A stretch of 64,000 nucleotides of DNA from positions 1,302,001 to 1,366,000 of the forward strand of contig NZ_RBKS01000001.1 of the NCBI RefSeq assembly GCF_003634555.1, written 5' to 3'. Made by a program: the position numbers and the translations under genes. The DNA comes from Frondihabitans australicus. GTDB taxonomy: Bacteria > Actinomycetota > Actinomycetes > Actinomycetales > Microbacteriaceae. Below the pieces are notes generated by a model. It saw only the letters and a program-made list of their open reading frames with translations, ran no database searches and had not been told where the DNA came from. Positions 1 to 8,203 of this stretch are shown piece after piece (position 1 is the first letter of the stretch; each line of letters begins with the position of its first letter).

Positions 1-174
1 ATCGAATCCGAAGCCGAACGAGATCGACACGATGCCAGCCCAGGCCAACACCCGCGCCCAAAAGCTCCGCGCGCGGCTGAGCGGCGGCGGCGGGCCGTCG
101 TCGAGCATCTCCTCCCGATAGCCGTGCCACATCCCCTGCTCGTTGACCGGCGGTCGAGGCTTCCTCGGCTTCAT
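1..174 (-). CDS. N-terminal part of a membrane protein of unknown function (runs off the window)
   Basis: Reading leftward from an ATG at 174, 58 codons stay open to the window edge. The first ~36 residues are charged and proline-rich (MKPRKPRPP..., later DDGPPPPLS). A hydrophobic stretch, FWARVLAWAGIVSISFGFGF, then looks like the first transmembrane helix, so the N-terminus is probably cytoplasmic. Third codon positions are mostly G or C. The best support for the start is a leaderless-type promoter, TAGGGT on the minus strand at 187-182, leaving 7 nt before the ATG, exactly the spacing seen at other genes in this window. No family is recognisable from the fragment. Confidence 0.62.
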   Translation of the reverse strand, partial: MKPRKPRPPVNEQGMWHGYREEMLDDGPPPPLSRARSFWARVLAWAGIVSISFGFGFD

Positions 175-181
175 GGGCGCG

Positions 182-187
182 ACCCTA
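182..187 (-). promoter_or_regulatory. -10 box of a leaderless promoter for the leftward membrane gene
   Basis: TAGGGT read on the minus strand, followed by 7 nt and then ATG. It matches the TANNNT boxes placed 6-7 nt before starts elsewhere in the window. Confidence 0.5.
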
Positions 188-256
188 CGCCCGCCTGTCG
201 AGGGGCACCCGAAGGGGGATCTCGTGCGCGCACCCTCCGAGGCGCAGGATGTCAGC

Positions 257-430
257 ATGGAGCAGATCAGGATGGCGGCGTTCGGCGCCGCGCTGGGCCT
301 CGCGGCGACCGCGTGGTTCGTCACGCACAACCTCGTGGCGCGCGCGATCCTGGAGCCCTGGAAGAACGGCCGCCGCCTCGACCTCACCCTCGCCACGCAC
401 TCGTCGCGGCACCACGGCACGGCTCACTGA
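257..430 (+). CDS. small hypothetical membrane protein (57 aa)
   Basis: A 57-codon ORF starting MEQIRMAAFG with one hydrophobic segment (roughly residues 6-24, AAFGAALGLAATAWFV) and a basic, His-rich C-terminus. Nearly every codon ends in G or C, as in the real genes nearby, which favours coding. Against it, the ribosome site is poor (only a distant GAGG-like patch) and there is no leaderless promoter. An in-frame ATG at 269 is an alternative start. It ends 33 bp before the next gene. I do not recognise a family. Confidence 0.45.
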   Translation: MEQIRMAAFGAALGLAATAWFVTHNLVARAILEPWKNGRRLDLTLATHSSRHHGTAH

Positions 431-451
431 CCACAGCCGCCCCGGCGCACG

Positions 452-457
452 TAGGGT
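452..457 (+). promoter_or_regulatory. leaderless -10 box for the hydrolase gene
   Basis: TAGGGT followed by 6 nt and then the ATG at 464, so transcription should begin at or next to the start codon. Confidence 0.55.
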
Positions 458-463
458 GGCGTC

Positions 464-1270
464 ATGGCGGCGACGACAGCACCCACGGGAGACCTGGCCG
501 GGTGGGGGCGCGGCTCCTTCACGGGCGCCGGGCGCACCAGCGAGGTGCTGGAGCGCGGCGAAGGGCCCGGCGTGCTGCTGATCCCCGAGGTGCCGGGCGT
601 CACGCCGGAGGTGCTCGGGCTCGCCGATCACCTGGTCGCGCAGGGGTTTCGCGTGCTCCTGCCCTCGATCTTCGGTGAGCCGGGCCACCCGATGACGCCC
701 GGATACACGGCGGGCGTGATTGCGCGTCTGTGCGTGTCGGCGGAGTTCCGGGCGTTCGCGACGAACGCGCACCGGCCGATCACCGACCATCTGCGCGCGC
801 TGGCGGCCGACCTGGGCGAGCGCACGGGTGGCCCGGTGGGCGTGATCGGCATGTGCTTCACGGGCGGGTTCGCTCTGGCCCTGGCGGTCGACGAGCCCGT
901 GGCGGCCGCCGTCGTGAGCCAGCCGGGTGTGCCGTTCCCGGTGTCGAAGGCGACGAGGCAGGATCCAGGGCTCTCCCGTGACGAGCTCTGTCGCGTCGTC
1001 GCGCGGGCCGAGGCCGGCGGGGTGTGCGCGCTCGGTCTGCGATTCAGCCACGACAGCGGTTCGCCGGCGGCACGTTTCGCGACGCTGAAGTCGGCTCTCG
1101 GCGTCGCGTTCGAGGTCATCGAGCTCGACTCCTCGCCCGGGAACGAGTGGGGGATCCCGCGGATGGCCCACTCGGTGCTCACGAACGAGCTGCGCGAGAT
1201 GCCCGGGCACCCGACCCTCGCCGCGCGGGATCGCGTCGTCGCGTTCCTGCGCGAGCGCCTCTCCGCGTAG
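464..1270 (+). CDS. dienelactone hydrolase family protein
   Basis: 268-aa alpha/beta hydrolase of the dienelactone hydrolase (DLH) family. The nucleophile elbow GMCFTGG (about residues 128-134) carries a Cys rather than Ser, as is typical of DLH. IPEVPG near residue 43 holds the Glu that DLH enzymes use, and a late His (AHSVL, about residue 236) can complete the triad. DLH enzymes hydrolyse lactones or esters; the natural substrate cannot be read from the sequence. No signal peptide is visible, so it is cytosolic. The start is set by the leaderless promoter 6 nt upstream. It stands alone, with a palindromic hairpin just after its stop codon. Confidence 0.85.
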   Translation: MAATTAPTGDLAGWGRGSFTGAGRTSEVLERGEGPGVLLIPEVPGVTPEVLGLADHLVAQGFRVLLPSIFGEPGHPMTPGYTAGVIARLCVSAEFRAFATNAHRPITDHLRALAADLGERTGGPVGVIGMCFTGGFALALAVDEPVAAAVVSQPGVPFPVSKATRQDPGLSRDELCRVVARAEAGGVCALGLRFSHDSGSPAARFATLKSALGVAFEVIELDSSPGNEWGIPRMAHSVLTNELREMPGHPTLAARDRVVAFLRERLSA

Positions 1271-1281
1271 AGGCCTCCGCG

Positions 1282-1299
1282 ACGCGCCTCGAGGCGCGT
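1282..1299 (+). terminator. perfect 18-bp palindrome after the hydrolase gene, possible terminator
   Basis: ACGCGCCTCGAGGCGCGT is fully self-complementary and starts 12 nt after the stop codon. It lacks a T run, so termination is inferred. Confidence 0.4.
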
Positions 1300-1351
1300 G
1301 GCCCCCGAAGGAGGGGTCGCGCAGCCGCCGGCAAGGCGGGAGGCTGACCTC

Positions 1352-2443
1352 GTGACGACGCAGGGGGCCTCGGCGACGAGGGACGACGACGATGTGCGAA
1401 TCGCACAGCTGTGCCTGGACCTGGGGAAGGCGCGCGAGGCACGGACGATCCTCACGCGGGTGATCGCTGCTGGCGACGACACCCCGACGACGGCCCTCCT
1501 GATGGCACAGGCCTGCTTCGCGACGCGGGCAACCCGGGAAGGCCTCGACTTCGCACGACGAGCAGTTGGTCGGGACCCCGAGAACGCCTGGGGATGGCGA
1601 CTCCTCGCAGCAAACGCCGCCGCGAATCGCGACCATGACATCGCCTTCGCAGCCGTGCTGCGGGCCATCGAACTGGACCCGGACAACTGGCGCACCCACG
1701 CGGAGCGCGTCGAAGTCGACATGGCGTGCAAGCGCGCACACGAGGACACCTGGGATTCGGCCCAGAGGGCGGTGGAACTCGCCGGCGACGAGGCCGGCCC
1801 GTTCCTCACGAGCGCGCGTCTTGCTCGCTACAACGGTCATCTCGACGGGGCGAAGATGTTCTATCGAGAGGCTCTCAAGCGCGACCCGGGAAACAGCGAG
1901 GCCACGCACGGCATCGCGAGGGCTCGACTCGACAGCAACGACATGGCCGGCGCGACGGTCGCGTTCTCCGACATGCTCGCCAGGAACCCGCGATCACGCT
2001 CCGCATCGCGATCCCTACGCCGTGCCGTGCTGCGGACTCTCGAGTGGGTGACCGGCATCCTGCTTGTCGGGCTCATCGTCGTCGGCATGCTCGCGATTCT
2101 CGGTGACGTCGACCACGGTGCTGCGGTGGTGAAGGCATTGCTGGCGGTCACCCTCGCCCTCATCCTCGCCGGCCTCGTGTTCGCCTTCGACCGATACCGG
2201 CGCGGATTGGGGGAGGGCGGACCGGAATTCCTGCGTAGCCTGCCGCGCCTGAGCCCCGGCCTCATGGTGCTCGCGGCGTTGCAGGCCCTGGTGCTCGTGT
2301 GCGGGATCCTGCTCGTCGTGACGCTCATCGCCGGGCACGGCGGAGGCGGCCTCGGACTCACCACGGCCGTCGCTGCCATCGGAGCCAGCGGGGGCATCGT
2401 CGCCTGTCTGCTCTACACCGGCGTCTTTCGCGCAGCCCTCTGA
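1352..2443 (+). CDS. TPR-repeat protein with four C-terminal membrane helices
   Basis: 363 aa from GTG 1352, chosen because GGGAGG lies 8 nt upstream; the frame is open to 1298, but that region has no ribosome site. Residues ~10-205 are made of TPR-like helical repeats (for example the FARRAVGRDPENAWGW and AIELDPDNWRTHAER types), usually a protein-interaction scaffold. About four hydrophobic helices follow (TLEWVTGILLVGLIVV, VKALLAVTLALILAGL, LMVLAALQALVLVCGI, and TTAVAAIGASGGIVAC), so the TPR part is probably cytoplasmic and membrane-tethered. No catalytic motif is visible. Function unknown. Confidence 0.75.
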   Translation: MTTQGASATRDDDDVRIAQLCLDLGKAREARTILTRVIAAGDDTPTTALLMAQACFATRATREGLDFARRAVGRDPENAWGWRLLAANAAANRDHDIAFAAVLRAIELDPDNWRTHAERVEVDMACKRAHEDTWDSAQRAVELAGDEAGPFLTSARLARYNGHLDGAKMFYREALKRDPGNSEATHGIARARLDSNDMAGATVAFSDMLARNPRSRSASRSLRRAVLRTLEWVTGILLVGLIVVGMLAILGDVDHGAAVVKALLAVTLALILAGLVFAFDRYRRGLGEGGPEFLRSLPRLSPGLMVLAALQALVLVCGILLVVTLIAGHGGGGLGLTTAVAAIGASGGIVACLLYTGVFRAAL

Positions 2444-2495
2444 GAGGCGAGCACGGCCGGCGACGGCGGGCCACGGGCCACACGGGGCGACCCGC

Positions 2496-2501
2496 TACAC
2501 T
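2496..2501 (+). promoter_or_regulatory. -10 box of the efp-nusB promoter
   Basis: TACACT about 56 nt before the efp ATG. The same hexamer serves uvrB and probably sodA here. No clear -35 is visible. Confidence 0.5.
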
Positions 2502-2557
2502 TGACGGTGGCCTTTCGGGCCCCGCATCTTCAACGACTCAATAAAGGACTCTCGCGC

Positions 2558-3121
2558 ATGGCCACCACAAACGACATCAAGAACGGCGCCGTTCTCAACC
2601 TCGACGGCCAGCTGTGGAACGTCGTCGAGTTCCAGCACGTCAAGCCGGGCAAGGGCGGCGCGTTCGTCCGCACCAAGATGAAGAACGTCATGACCGGCAA
2701 GGTCGTCGACAAGACGTTCAACGCGGGCACGAAAGTCGACTTCGCGAACGTCGACCGCCGCGAGTACCAGTACCTCTACGCCGAGGCCGACGGCTACGTG
2801 TTCATGGACACCACCGACTACGACCAGATCAACATCCCGGCGACCGTCGTGGGCGACGCGAAGAACTTCATGCTCGAGAACCAGAACGTCCAGGTCGCCC
2901 TGCACGACGGCACCCCGCTCTACATCGAGCTTCCCGCCTCGGTCGTGCTCGAGGTCACGTACACCGAGCCCGGCCTCCAGGGCGACCGCTCGACCGGAGG
3001 CACCAAGCCCGCCACCGTCGAGACCGGCTACGAGATCCAGGTGCCGCTGTTCCTCGAGACCGGCACCAAGGTCAAGGTCGACACGCGCGACGGCTCGTAC
3101 CTCGGCCGCGTCAACGACTAG
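2558..3121 (+). CDS. efp: translation elongation factor P
   Basis: 187 aa, the usual length for EF-P, which binds stalled ribosomes between the P and E sites and promotes peptide-bond formation at polyproline runs. The three beta-barrel domains are continuous. The functional loop near residues 28-36 reads KPGKGGAFV, with the Lys that contacts the P-site tRNA and is modified in some bacteria; no modifying enzyme gene lies in this window. The start is supported by AAAGGA upstream and the conserved [10 protein letters not shown] opening. nusB follows after 14 nt, presumably in the same transcript. Confidence 0.97.
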   Translation: MATTNDIKNGAVLNLDGQLWNVVEFQHVKPGKGGAFVRTKMKNVMTGKVVDKTFNAGTKVDFANVDRREYQYLYAEADGYVFMDTTDYDQINIPATVVGDAKNFMLENQNVQVALHDGTPLYIELPASVVLEVTYTEPGLQGDRSTGGTKPATVETGYEIQVPLFLETGTKVKVDTRDGSYLGRVND

Positions 3122-3135
3122 GCGCCGCTGACTTC

Positions 3136-3552
3136 GTGAGCGCACGGACCAAGGCGCGCAAGCGCGCCCTCGACATCCTCTACGTCGCCGACATCCGGCA
3201 GATCCCGATCGACGACGCCCTCGTCGCCGAGACGCAGCGGGCCATGAACGAGCCCGAGCGGAGCTCCTCCTGGGGCTACGCGCGCGACATCGTCCAGGGC
3301 GTCATCGAGCACCGTCCCGAGATCGACGAGCTCATCGAGACGTACTCGCAGGGGTGGACCCTGCAGCGGATGCCTACGATCGATCGTGCGATCCTGCGCA
3401 TCGGCATCTGGGAGCTCTCGCACAACCCCGACATCCCGCACCCCGTCGCCATTTCGGAGGCCGTCGAGCTGGCGCAGAGCCTGTCGACCGACGACTCCGC
3501 GAGCTTCGTGAACGGGCTGCTGGCCCGGATCGCGTCGACGATCAGCGCGTAG
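3136..3552 (+). CDS. nusB: transcription antitermination factor NusB
   Basis: 138 aa from GTG 3136 (MSARTKARKRALDILYVAD). NusB binds the BoxA RNA with S10 (NusE) and supports antitermination of rRNA operons. Visible family features are the basic RKRALDILY opening helix, RMPTIDRAILRIGIWEL in the middle, and the SLSTDDSASFVNGLL helix near the C-terminus. It is co-transcribed with efp, the usual pairing in Actinobacteria. Confidence 0.96.
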   Translation: MSARTKARKRALDILYVADIRQIPIDDALVAETQRAMNEPERSSSWGYARDIVQGVIEHRPEIDELIETYSQGWTLQRMPTIDRAILRIGIWELSHNPDIPHPVAISEAVELAQSLSTDDSASFVNGLLARIASTISA

Positions 3553-3571
3553 ACGCCGCACGCCACCACCG

Positions 3572-3630
3572 AACCGCCGCTCGGCGGTCGATCCTCTCCT
3601 CGGCGAGGTTCGATCGCCGGGCGGCGGTTT
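3572..3630 (+). terminator. inverted repeats after nusB, terminator-like
   Basis: A small hairpin, ACCGCC-GCTC-GGCGGT (3573-3588), sits 20 nt after nusB. A second GC-rich segment (3611-3630) is nearly complementary to the whole first arm, so a larger fold is also possible. A short T run (TTT) ends it. Confidence 0.4.
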
Positions 3631-3660
3631 CGTACGCACCCGTCCAGCATCCCGTAACCA

Positions 3661-3687
3661 GTTGTGCACAACAGAGTTGCGCGCGAC
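3661..3687 (+). promoter_or_regulatory. tandem palindromes upstream of ohrR, likely its operator
   Basis: GTTGTGCACAAC (3661-3672) is a perfect 12-bp palindrome. Fifteen bases later GTTGCGCGCGAC (3676-3687) repeats the outer half-sites imperfectly. Together they span the expected -35 region and abut the ohrR -10 box at 3692, the right place for repression. That OhrR itself binds here is inferred from position and symmetry. Confidence 0.6.
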
Positions 3688-3691
3688 GTGA

Positions 3692-3697
3692 TAGCGT
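3692..3697 (+). promoter_or_regulatory. leaderless -10 box of ohrR
   Basis: TAGCGT followed by 6 nt and then the ATG at 3704. Confidence 0.55.
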
Positions 3698-3703
3698 CGA
3701 GCC

Positions 3704-4165
3704 ATGTCCACGACAGCGGCGGCAGCACCGGCCCCGAAGCTCGACGAGCAGATCTGCTTCGCGCTCTACAGCGCGTCGCGCGCTCTCACGGCGACGTACC
3801 GCGAGCTCCTGGCGCCCCTGGGCCTCACCTACCCGCAGTACCTCGTCATGCTCGCGCTGTGGGAGGCCGACGGGCACGAGCCCGTGTCGGTGTCGCAGCT
3901 GGGCGAGCGTCTGCACCTCGAGTCGGGCACGCTCTCGCCGCTCCTGCGCCGCCTCGAAGCCCAGGGCCTCGTCGTGAAGACCCGCGCCGCCGGCGACGAA
4001 CGCGTCGTCGAGCTCACGCTGACAGACCAGGGGCGCAGGATGCACGGCGAGACCACCCGCATCGGCCAGGGCATCTGCGCCGCCACGGGTCTCACCACCG
4101 AGGCCCTCATGGTGCTGCAGCAGCAGATCACCTCGCTCGCCGAGCACGCCCGCGCCGCCCTCTGA
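3704..4165 (+). CDS. ohrR: OhrR-type MarR-family organic peroxide sensor
   Basis: 153-aa MarR-family winged-helix repressor. The N-terminal helix holds DEQICFALYSASRA (from about residue 14); its Cys matches the single peroxide-sensing Cys of OhrR proteins. LGLTYPQYLVMLALW and LESGTLSPLLRRLEAQGL (recognition helix) are strongly OhrR-like, and RAAGDERVVELTLT forms the wing. Family knowledge: organic hydroperoxides oxidise the Cys and release the repressor from DNA. Palindromes overlap its own promoter, so autorepression is likely. The peroxidase gene osmC follows 40 nt later, a typical sensor-effector pair. Confidence 0.93.
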   Translation: MSTTAAAAPAPKLDEQICFALYSASRALTATYRELLAPLGLTYPQYLVMLALWEADGHEPVSVSQLGERLHLESGTLSPLLRRLEAQGLVVKTRAAGDERVVELTLTDQGRRMHGETTRIGQGICAATGLTTEALMVLQQQITSLAEHARAAL

Positions 4166-4205
4166 CCCTCACCCACCTCAGCACCACCCACACGAAGGAG
4201 ACACC

Positions 4206-4649
4206 ATGCCCACACGCACCGCACGCACCGCCTGGAACGGAAGCCTCGAGGAAGGCTCGGGCCAGGTCGAGCTGACCTCGTCGAAGCTCGCCACGTTCGA
4301 CGTCTCGTTCCCGAAGCGCGCCGCCGACGAGGCCGGCGGCTTCACCAGCCCCGAAGAGCTGATCGCCGCGTCGCACTCGGCCTGCTACGCGATGCAGTTC
4401 TCGGCTCTCCTCGGTGCGGCCGGCGGCACGATCGAGGCGCTCGACGTCAAGGCCGACGTCTCGCTCGGCCCGGACTCGTCGGACGGCGGCTTCAAGCTGA
4501 CCGGCATCAAGCTCACGGTCCGCGGCGAGGTCTCGGGCGTCGACGCCGCCCAGTTCGCCGACGCCGCGAACGCCGCCAAGGCCAGCTGCCCGATCTCGAA
4601 GGCCCTCACCGGGGTCGAGATCACCCTCGACGCCGAGCTCGAGCAGTAG
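4206..4649 (+). CDS. osmC: OsmC-family peroxiredoxin
   Basis: 147-aa thiol peroxidase of the OsmC/Ohr superfamily, closer to the OsmC branch (ARTAWNGSLEEGSG opening, FTSPEELIAASHSACYAM). The two redox Cys residues lie in SHSACYAM (about residue 60) and KASCPISKAL (about residue 126). It reduces organic hydroperoxides in the cytosol. AAGGAG lies about 5 nt before the ATG. Co-transcribed with ohrR upstream and ended by a strong hairpin at 4669, so it should be induced by peroxide through OhrR. Confidence 0.93.
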   Translation: MPTRTARTAWNGSLEEGSGQVELTSSKLATFDVSFPKRAADEAGGFTSPEELIAASHSACYAMQFSALLGAAGGTIEALDVKADVSLGPDSSDGGFKLTGIKLTVRGEVSGVDAAQFADAANAAKASCPISKALTGVEITLDAELEQ

Positions 4650-4668
4650 CCCGCGCACAGTGACCCTC

Positions 4669-4700
4669 GACGCCCCGCCGACCACCGTCGGCGGGGCGTC
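4669..4700 (+). terminator. strong hairpin terminator of ohrR-osmC
   Basis: Perfect 14-bp stem (GACGCCCCGCCGAC with its complement) and a 4-nt loop, starting 20 nt after osmC. Confidence 0.8.
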
Positions 4701-4728
4701 GTCGTCTCTGCCTCCCCGCGAGAGGCGG

Positions 4729-4734
4729 TAGGGT
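4729..4734 (+). promoter_or_regulatory. -10 box of the pyrimidine operon
   Basis: TAGGGT, placing transcription start near 4740, just at the beginning of the folded leader described next. Confidence 0.5.
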
Positions 4735-4738
4735 GAGA

Positions 4739-4801
4739 GGACCACCTTGCATCTGTCCCGAGAGACAGCAGGCCGTACGAGAGACGGGAAAGGAGGTCCG
4801 G
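4739..4801 (+). promoter_or_regulatory. PyrR-binding mRNA leader that can hide the pyrR ribosome site
   Basis: Hairpin 1 (4753-4768) has stem CTGTC/GACAG and loop CCGAGA, matching the CNGNGAG loop PyrR recognises. Hairpin 2 (4773-4787) has stem CCGT/ACGG and loop ACGAGAG, a second PyrR-like loop. GGACCACCTT at 4739-4748 is complementary, with one mismatch, to AAGGAGGTCC at 4790-4799, which contains the Shine-Dalgarno. The leader can therefore close over the start site. There is no terminator or T run, so control should be translational, as shown for mycobacterial pyrR. Confidence 0.72.
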
Positions 4802-5347
4802 TTGAGCACCAGAACAGTGCTGAATCAGGCTGACATCACACGCGCGCTCACGCGCATCGCCCACGAGATCCTCGAGGGCAACAAGGGGGCCGACGACCTC
4901 GTCGTCATGGGCATCCCCACGCGAGGGGTCTTCCTCGGCGATCGAGTCGCCGCGGCCCTCGCCGACATCTCCGGTCAGTCCGTCCCGGTCGGGGCGATCG
5001 ACGCGACCCTCTACCGCGACGACCTGCGGCGACAGCCGACGCGTGCGCCCCGGCCGACGAGCGTGCCCGAGGGTGGCATCGACGGCAAGACCGTGGTCCT
5101 GGTCGACGACGTGCTCTACTCGGGCCGCACGATCCGCGCCGCGCTCGACGCGCTGAGCGCCATCGGGCGGCCGCGCGCCGTCCGGCTCGCGGTGCTGGTC
5201 GACCGCGGCCACCGCGAGCTGCCGATCCGCGCCGACTACGTCGGCAAGAACCTCCCGACCTCGACCTCCGAGCGCATCTTCGTGCACGTCGACGACGTCG
5301 ACGGCTCCGACGAGGTCGTCATCGACAGCGGGGAGGCGGGGGAGTGA
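4802..5347 (+). CDS. pyrR: bifunctional pyr operon regulator / uracil phosphoribosyltransferase PyrR
   Basis: 181 aa from TTG 4802, selected because AAAGGAGG lies 5 nt upstream and the protein then begins at the usual place. PyrR binds the pyr mRNA leader when UMP or UTP is plentiful and also has uracil phosphoribosyltransferase activity. The PRPP loop [17 protein letters not shown] (about residues 98-114) is intact, as is the early GIPTRGVFL region. Its 3' end overlaps pyrB by 4 nt (GTGA), starting a chain of overlaps through the operon, so repression of pyrR translation should spread to downstream genes. Confidence 0.96.
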   Translation: MSTRTVLNQADITRALTRIAHEILEGNKGADDLVVMGIPTRGVFLGDRVAAALADISGQSVPVGAIDATLYRDDLRRQPTRAPRPTSVPEGGIDGKTVVLVDDVLYSGRTIRAALDALSAIGRPRAVRLAVLVDRGHRELPIRADYVGKNLPTSTSERIFVHVDDVDGSDEVVIDSGEAGE

Positions 5348-6312
5348 AGCACCTTCTCAGCACGTCCGACCTCACCCGCGACGACGCGATCCGCATCCTC
5401 GACATCGCCGAGGACATGGCGGCCGTCTCCACCCGCGAGGTCCGCAAGCTGCCGACGCTCCGCGGCATCACGGTCGTCAACCTGTTCTTCGAGGACTCCA
5501 CGCGCACCCGAATCTCGTTCGAGGCCGCGGCGAAGCGCCTCAGCGCCGACGTCATCAACTTCGCCGCGAAGGGCTCGAGCGTCTCGAAGGGCGAGTCCCT
5601 GAAGGACACCGCGCAGACCCTCGCGGCCATGGGCGCCGACGGCATCGTGATCCGCCACCCGGCCTCCGGCGCTCCCCGGGTGCTCGCCGAGAGCGGCTGG
5701 GTCGACGCCGGGGTGGTGAACGCCGGCGACGGCACGCACGAGCACCCCACGCAGGCTCTCCTCGACGCGTTCACGATGCGCCGCAGGATCCACGGCACAG
5801 CCTCGCGGGGCCGCGACCTGGCCGGCGTCAAGGTCCTCATCGTCGGAGACATCCTGCACTCGCGGGTCGCCCGCTCGAACGCCTGGCTGCTGAAGACGCT
5901 CGGCGCCGACGTGACGTTCGTCGCCCCGCCGACCCTGCTGCCGAACGGCGTGGGCGTCTTCGGCGTCGACGTCGACTACGACCTCGACGCCGCGCTCGCG
6001 CGCGTCACACCGGACGTCGTGATGATGCTGCGCATCCAGCAGGAGCGCATGAACGAGGCCTTCTTCCCCAACGGCCGCGAGTACTCGCGCGCCTGGGGCC
6101 TCACGGCCGAGCGGTTCCGCCGCCTGCCCGAGTCGACGCTCGTCATGCACCCCGGCCCGATGAATCGCGGCCTCGAGATCAGCGACGAGGCGGCCGACTC
6201 GCCGCAGTCGACCGTCCTCGAGCAGGTCACCAACGGCGTCGCCGTCCGGATGGCCGTGCTCTACCTGACCCTCGCCGGCGAGAGCGCCGGCCCGAACGGA
6301 GGCGCCGAATGA
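5344..6312 (+). CDS. pyrB: aspartate carbamoyltransferase catalytic subunit
   Basis: 322 aa. Joins carbamoyl phosphate and aspartate to carbamoyl aspartate, step two of pyrimidine synthesis. The carbamoyl-phosphate motif STRTRISFE (about residues 53-61), HPTQALLD (about residues 137-144) and the C-terminal [11 protein letters not shown] are all present. No regulatory pyrI gene is adjacent. It starts at the GTG overlapping the pyrR stop and ends overlapping pyrC by ATGA, consistent with translational coupling. Confidence 0.97.
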   Translation: MKHLLSTSDLTRDDAIRILDIAEDMAAVSTREVRKLPTLRGITVVNLFFEDSTRTRISFEAAAKRLSADVINFAAKGSSVSKGESLKDTAQTLAAMGADGIVIRHPASGAPRVLAESGWVDAGVVNAGDGTHEHPTQALLDAFTMRRRIHGTASRGRDLAGVKVLIVGDILHSRVARSNAWLLKTLGADVTFVAPPTLLPNGVGVFGVDVDYDLDAALARVTPDVVMMLRIQQERMNEAFFPNGREYSRAWGLTAERFRRLPESTLVMHPGPMNRGLEISDEAADSPQSTVLEQVTNGVAVRMAVLYLTLAGESAGPNGGAE

Positions 6313-7688
6313 GCGACACCGCAGCGAACGGCGCGCACGCCGACTACCTCGTCAAGGGCGCGGAGCTCTCCGACGGGCGCGTGACCGACATCCTCATCGG
6401 GTCCGACGGCAACGGCTCGGGCGTCGTCAAGGCGATGGGCACGAACCTCACCCAGGCCGGTGCGACCGAGATCGACGCTCACGGACTCCTCGCACTTCCA
6501 GGCCTCGTCGACCTGCACACGCACCTGCGCGAACCCGGCTTCGAGGGCAGCGAGACCGTCCTCACCGGATCCCGTGCCGCGGCGGCGGGCGGCTTCACGG
6601 CGGTGAACGCCATGGCGAACTCGTCGCCCGTCGCCGACACCGCCGGCGTCGTCGAGCAGGTCCAGGCCCTCGGCGACCGGGCCGGCTACGTCACGGTGCG
6701 TCCGATCGGAGCCGTGTCACAGGGTCTCGCCGGCACGCATCTCTCCGAGATCGGCGCCATGGCGTCGTCGAAGGCCAGGGTCCGCGTCTTCTCGGACGAC
6801 GGCTCCTGCGTCGCCGACCCCCTGCTGATGCGTCGCGCGCTCGAGTACATCAAGGGCTTCGGCGGCGTGCTCGCGCAGCACGCGCAGGAGCCCCGGCTCA
6901 CCGTCGGCGCGCAGATGAACGAGGGCGAGCTCTCCGCCACCCTCGGGCTCGGCGGCTGGCCCGCGGTCGCCGAGGAGGCGATCATCGCCCGCGACGTCCT
7001 GCTGGCTCACCACGTCGGCGCCCGCCTGCACGTCTGCCACGTGTCGACCGCCGGCAGCGTCGAGGTGATCCGGTGGGCGAAGTCGCGCGGGTTCGACGTG
7101 ACGGCCGAGGTCACGCCGCACCACCTGCTCCTGACCGAAGACCTCGTCGCGACCTACGACGCCCGCTACAAGGTGAACCCGCCGCTGCGCAGCTCCGACG
7201 ACGTCGAGGCCCTTCGCCAGGCCCTGGCCGACGGCACGATCGACATCGTCGCCACCGACCACGCCCCGCACACCAAAGAGGCGAAGGCCTGCGAGTGGGC
7301 CGGAGCCGCGAACGGCATGGTCGGCCTCGAGTCGGCGCTCAGCGTCGTCCAGGCGACGATGGTCGACACCGGCCTGATCGGCTGGGGCGACGTCGAGCGC
7401 ATCCTCTCCGCCGCACCCGCGCGCATCGGTCAGGTCGAGGGCCACGGGCAGCCGATCGGCGTGGGGTCACCGGCCGAGATCACGCTCTACGATCGAAGTG
7501 TGACCAGGAATTTCTCGGTCGACGACCTCGCCGGCAAGAGCACCAACTCGCCCTACCTCAATCGCGAGCTGCCCGGGCGCGTCATCTCGACCTTCCACGC
7601 CGGGTACGCCACCGTGCTCGACGGCCGCGTCCTCGACGCGGCCGAGATCGAGCAGGCCGCGGCACTCGGCGCAGGAGCGACCCGATGA
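6309..7688 (+). CDS. pyrC: dihydroorotase
   Basis: 459 aa amidohydrolase, class I dihydroorotase. It cyclises carbamoyl aspartate to dihydroorotate. Metal ligands are visible in [10 protein letters not shown] (HxH, about residue 74), then a His in LAQHAQE and another in [10 protein letters not shown], and the catalytic Asp in ATDHAPHT (about residue 319). The ATG overlaps the pyrB stop by 4 nt and the gene ends in an ATGA overlap with the next ORF. Confidence 0.96.
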   Translation: MSDTAANGAHADYLVKGAELSDGRVTDILIGSDGNGSGVVKAMGTNLTQAGATEIDAHGLLALPGLVDLHTHLREPGFEGSETVLTGSRAAAAGGFTAVNAMANSSPVADTAGVVEQVQALGDRAGYVTVRPIGAVSQGLAGTHLSEIGAMASSKARVRVFSDDGSCVADPLLMRRALEYIKGFGGVLAQHAQEPRLTVGAQMNEGELSATLGLGGWPAVAEEAIIARDVLLAHHVGARLHVCHVSTAGSVEVIRWAKSRGFDVTAEVTPHHLLLTEDLVATYDARYKVNPPLRSSDDVEALRQALADGTIDIVATDHAPHTKEAKACEWAGAANGMVGLESALSVVQATMVDTGLIGWGDVERILSAAPARIGQVEGHGQPIGVGSPAEITLYDRSVTRNFSVDDLAGKSTNSPYLNRELPGRVISTFHAGYATVLDGRVLDAAEIEQAAALGAGATR

Positions 7689-8203
7689 TCGACTGGGTGA
7701 TCGGCGCCGGGTTCCTGGTCGCCTGCGGCCTCGTGTACCTGCTCATGCGCTGGGGCTGGAAGCGGCGGGGCCGACGACAGTCGGGCGTCGCCGCCCCGAT
7801 CCCCGCTCCCGCCGACCTCGGCACGCCGCGTCACACGAGCGACCTGTTCTACGTCGCCACCGCGAACGCGCAGAACCGCCTCGACCGCATCGTCACCGGC
7901 GGCCTCGGGTTCCGCGCCCGGGCCGTGGTCGAGGTGCACGACGAGGGAGTGGTGCTCGATCTCGCCGGAGTCGCCCCGATCCTGATCCCGCGCGCCGACC
8001 TCCGCTCGGTCGGCCGCGCCACCTGGACCATCGACCGCGTCGTCGAGGCGGACGGGCTCGTGCAGCTCGGCTGGCGCCTCGGCGACCTCGACGTCGACAC
8101 CTTCCTGCGCGACCCGGACGACCCGCGTCCGCTGATCGCCGCCATCGAATCGCTCATCGCCACGGCAGGCGCAGCCCCCACCAGAGGAGACACCACCCCG
8201 TGA
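7685..8203 (+). CDS. PH-like domain membrane-anchored protein of the pyr operon
   Basis: 172 aa. One N-terminal helix ([18 protein letters not shown], residues ~4-21) is followed by basic residues ([10 protein letters not shown]), so the rest should lie in the cytoplasm. The remainder resembles the PH-like domain of the conserved protein found between pyrC and carA in many Actinobacteria (for example mycobacteria). No enzyme motif is visible. It overlaps pyrC and carA by 4 nt each and is clearly part of the operon, yet its role in pyrimidine synthesis is unknown. Confidence 0.85.
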   Translation: MIDWVIGAGFLVACGLVYLLMRWGWKRRGRRQSGVAAPIPAPADLGTPRHTSDLFYVATANAQNRLDRIVTGGLGFRARAVVEVHDEGVVLDLAGVAPILIPRADLRSVGRATWTIDRVVEADGLVQLGWRLGDLDVDTFLRDPDDPRPLIAAIESLIATAGAAPTRGDTTP

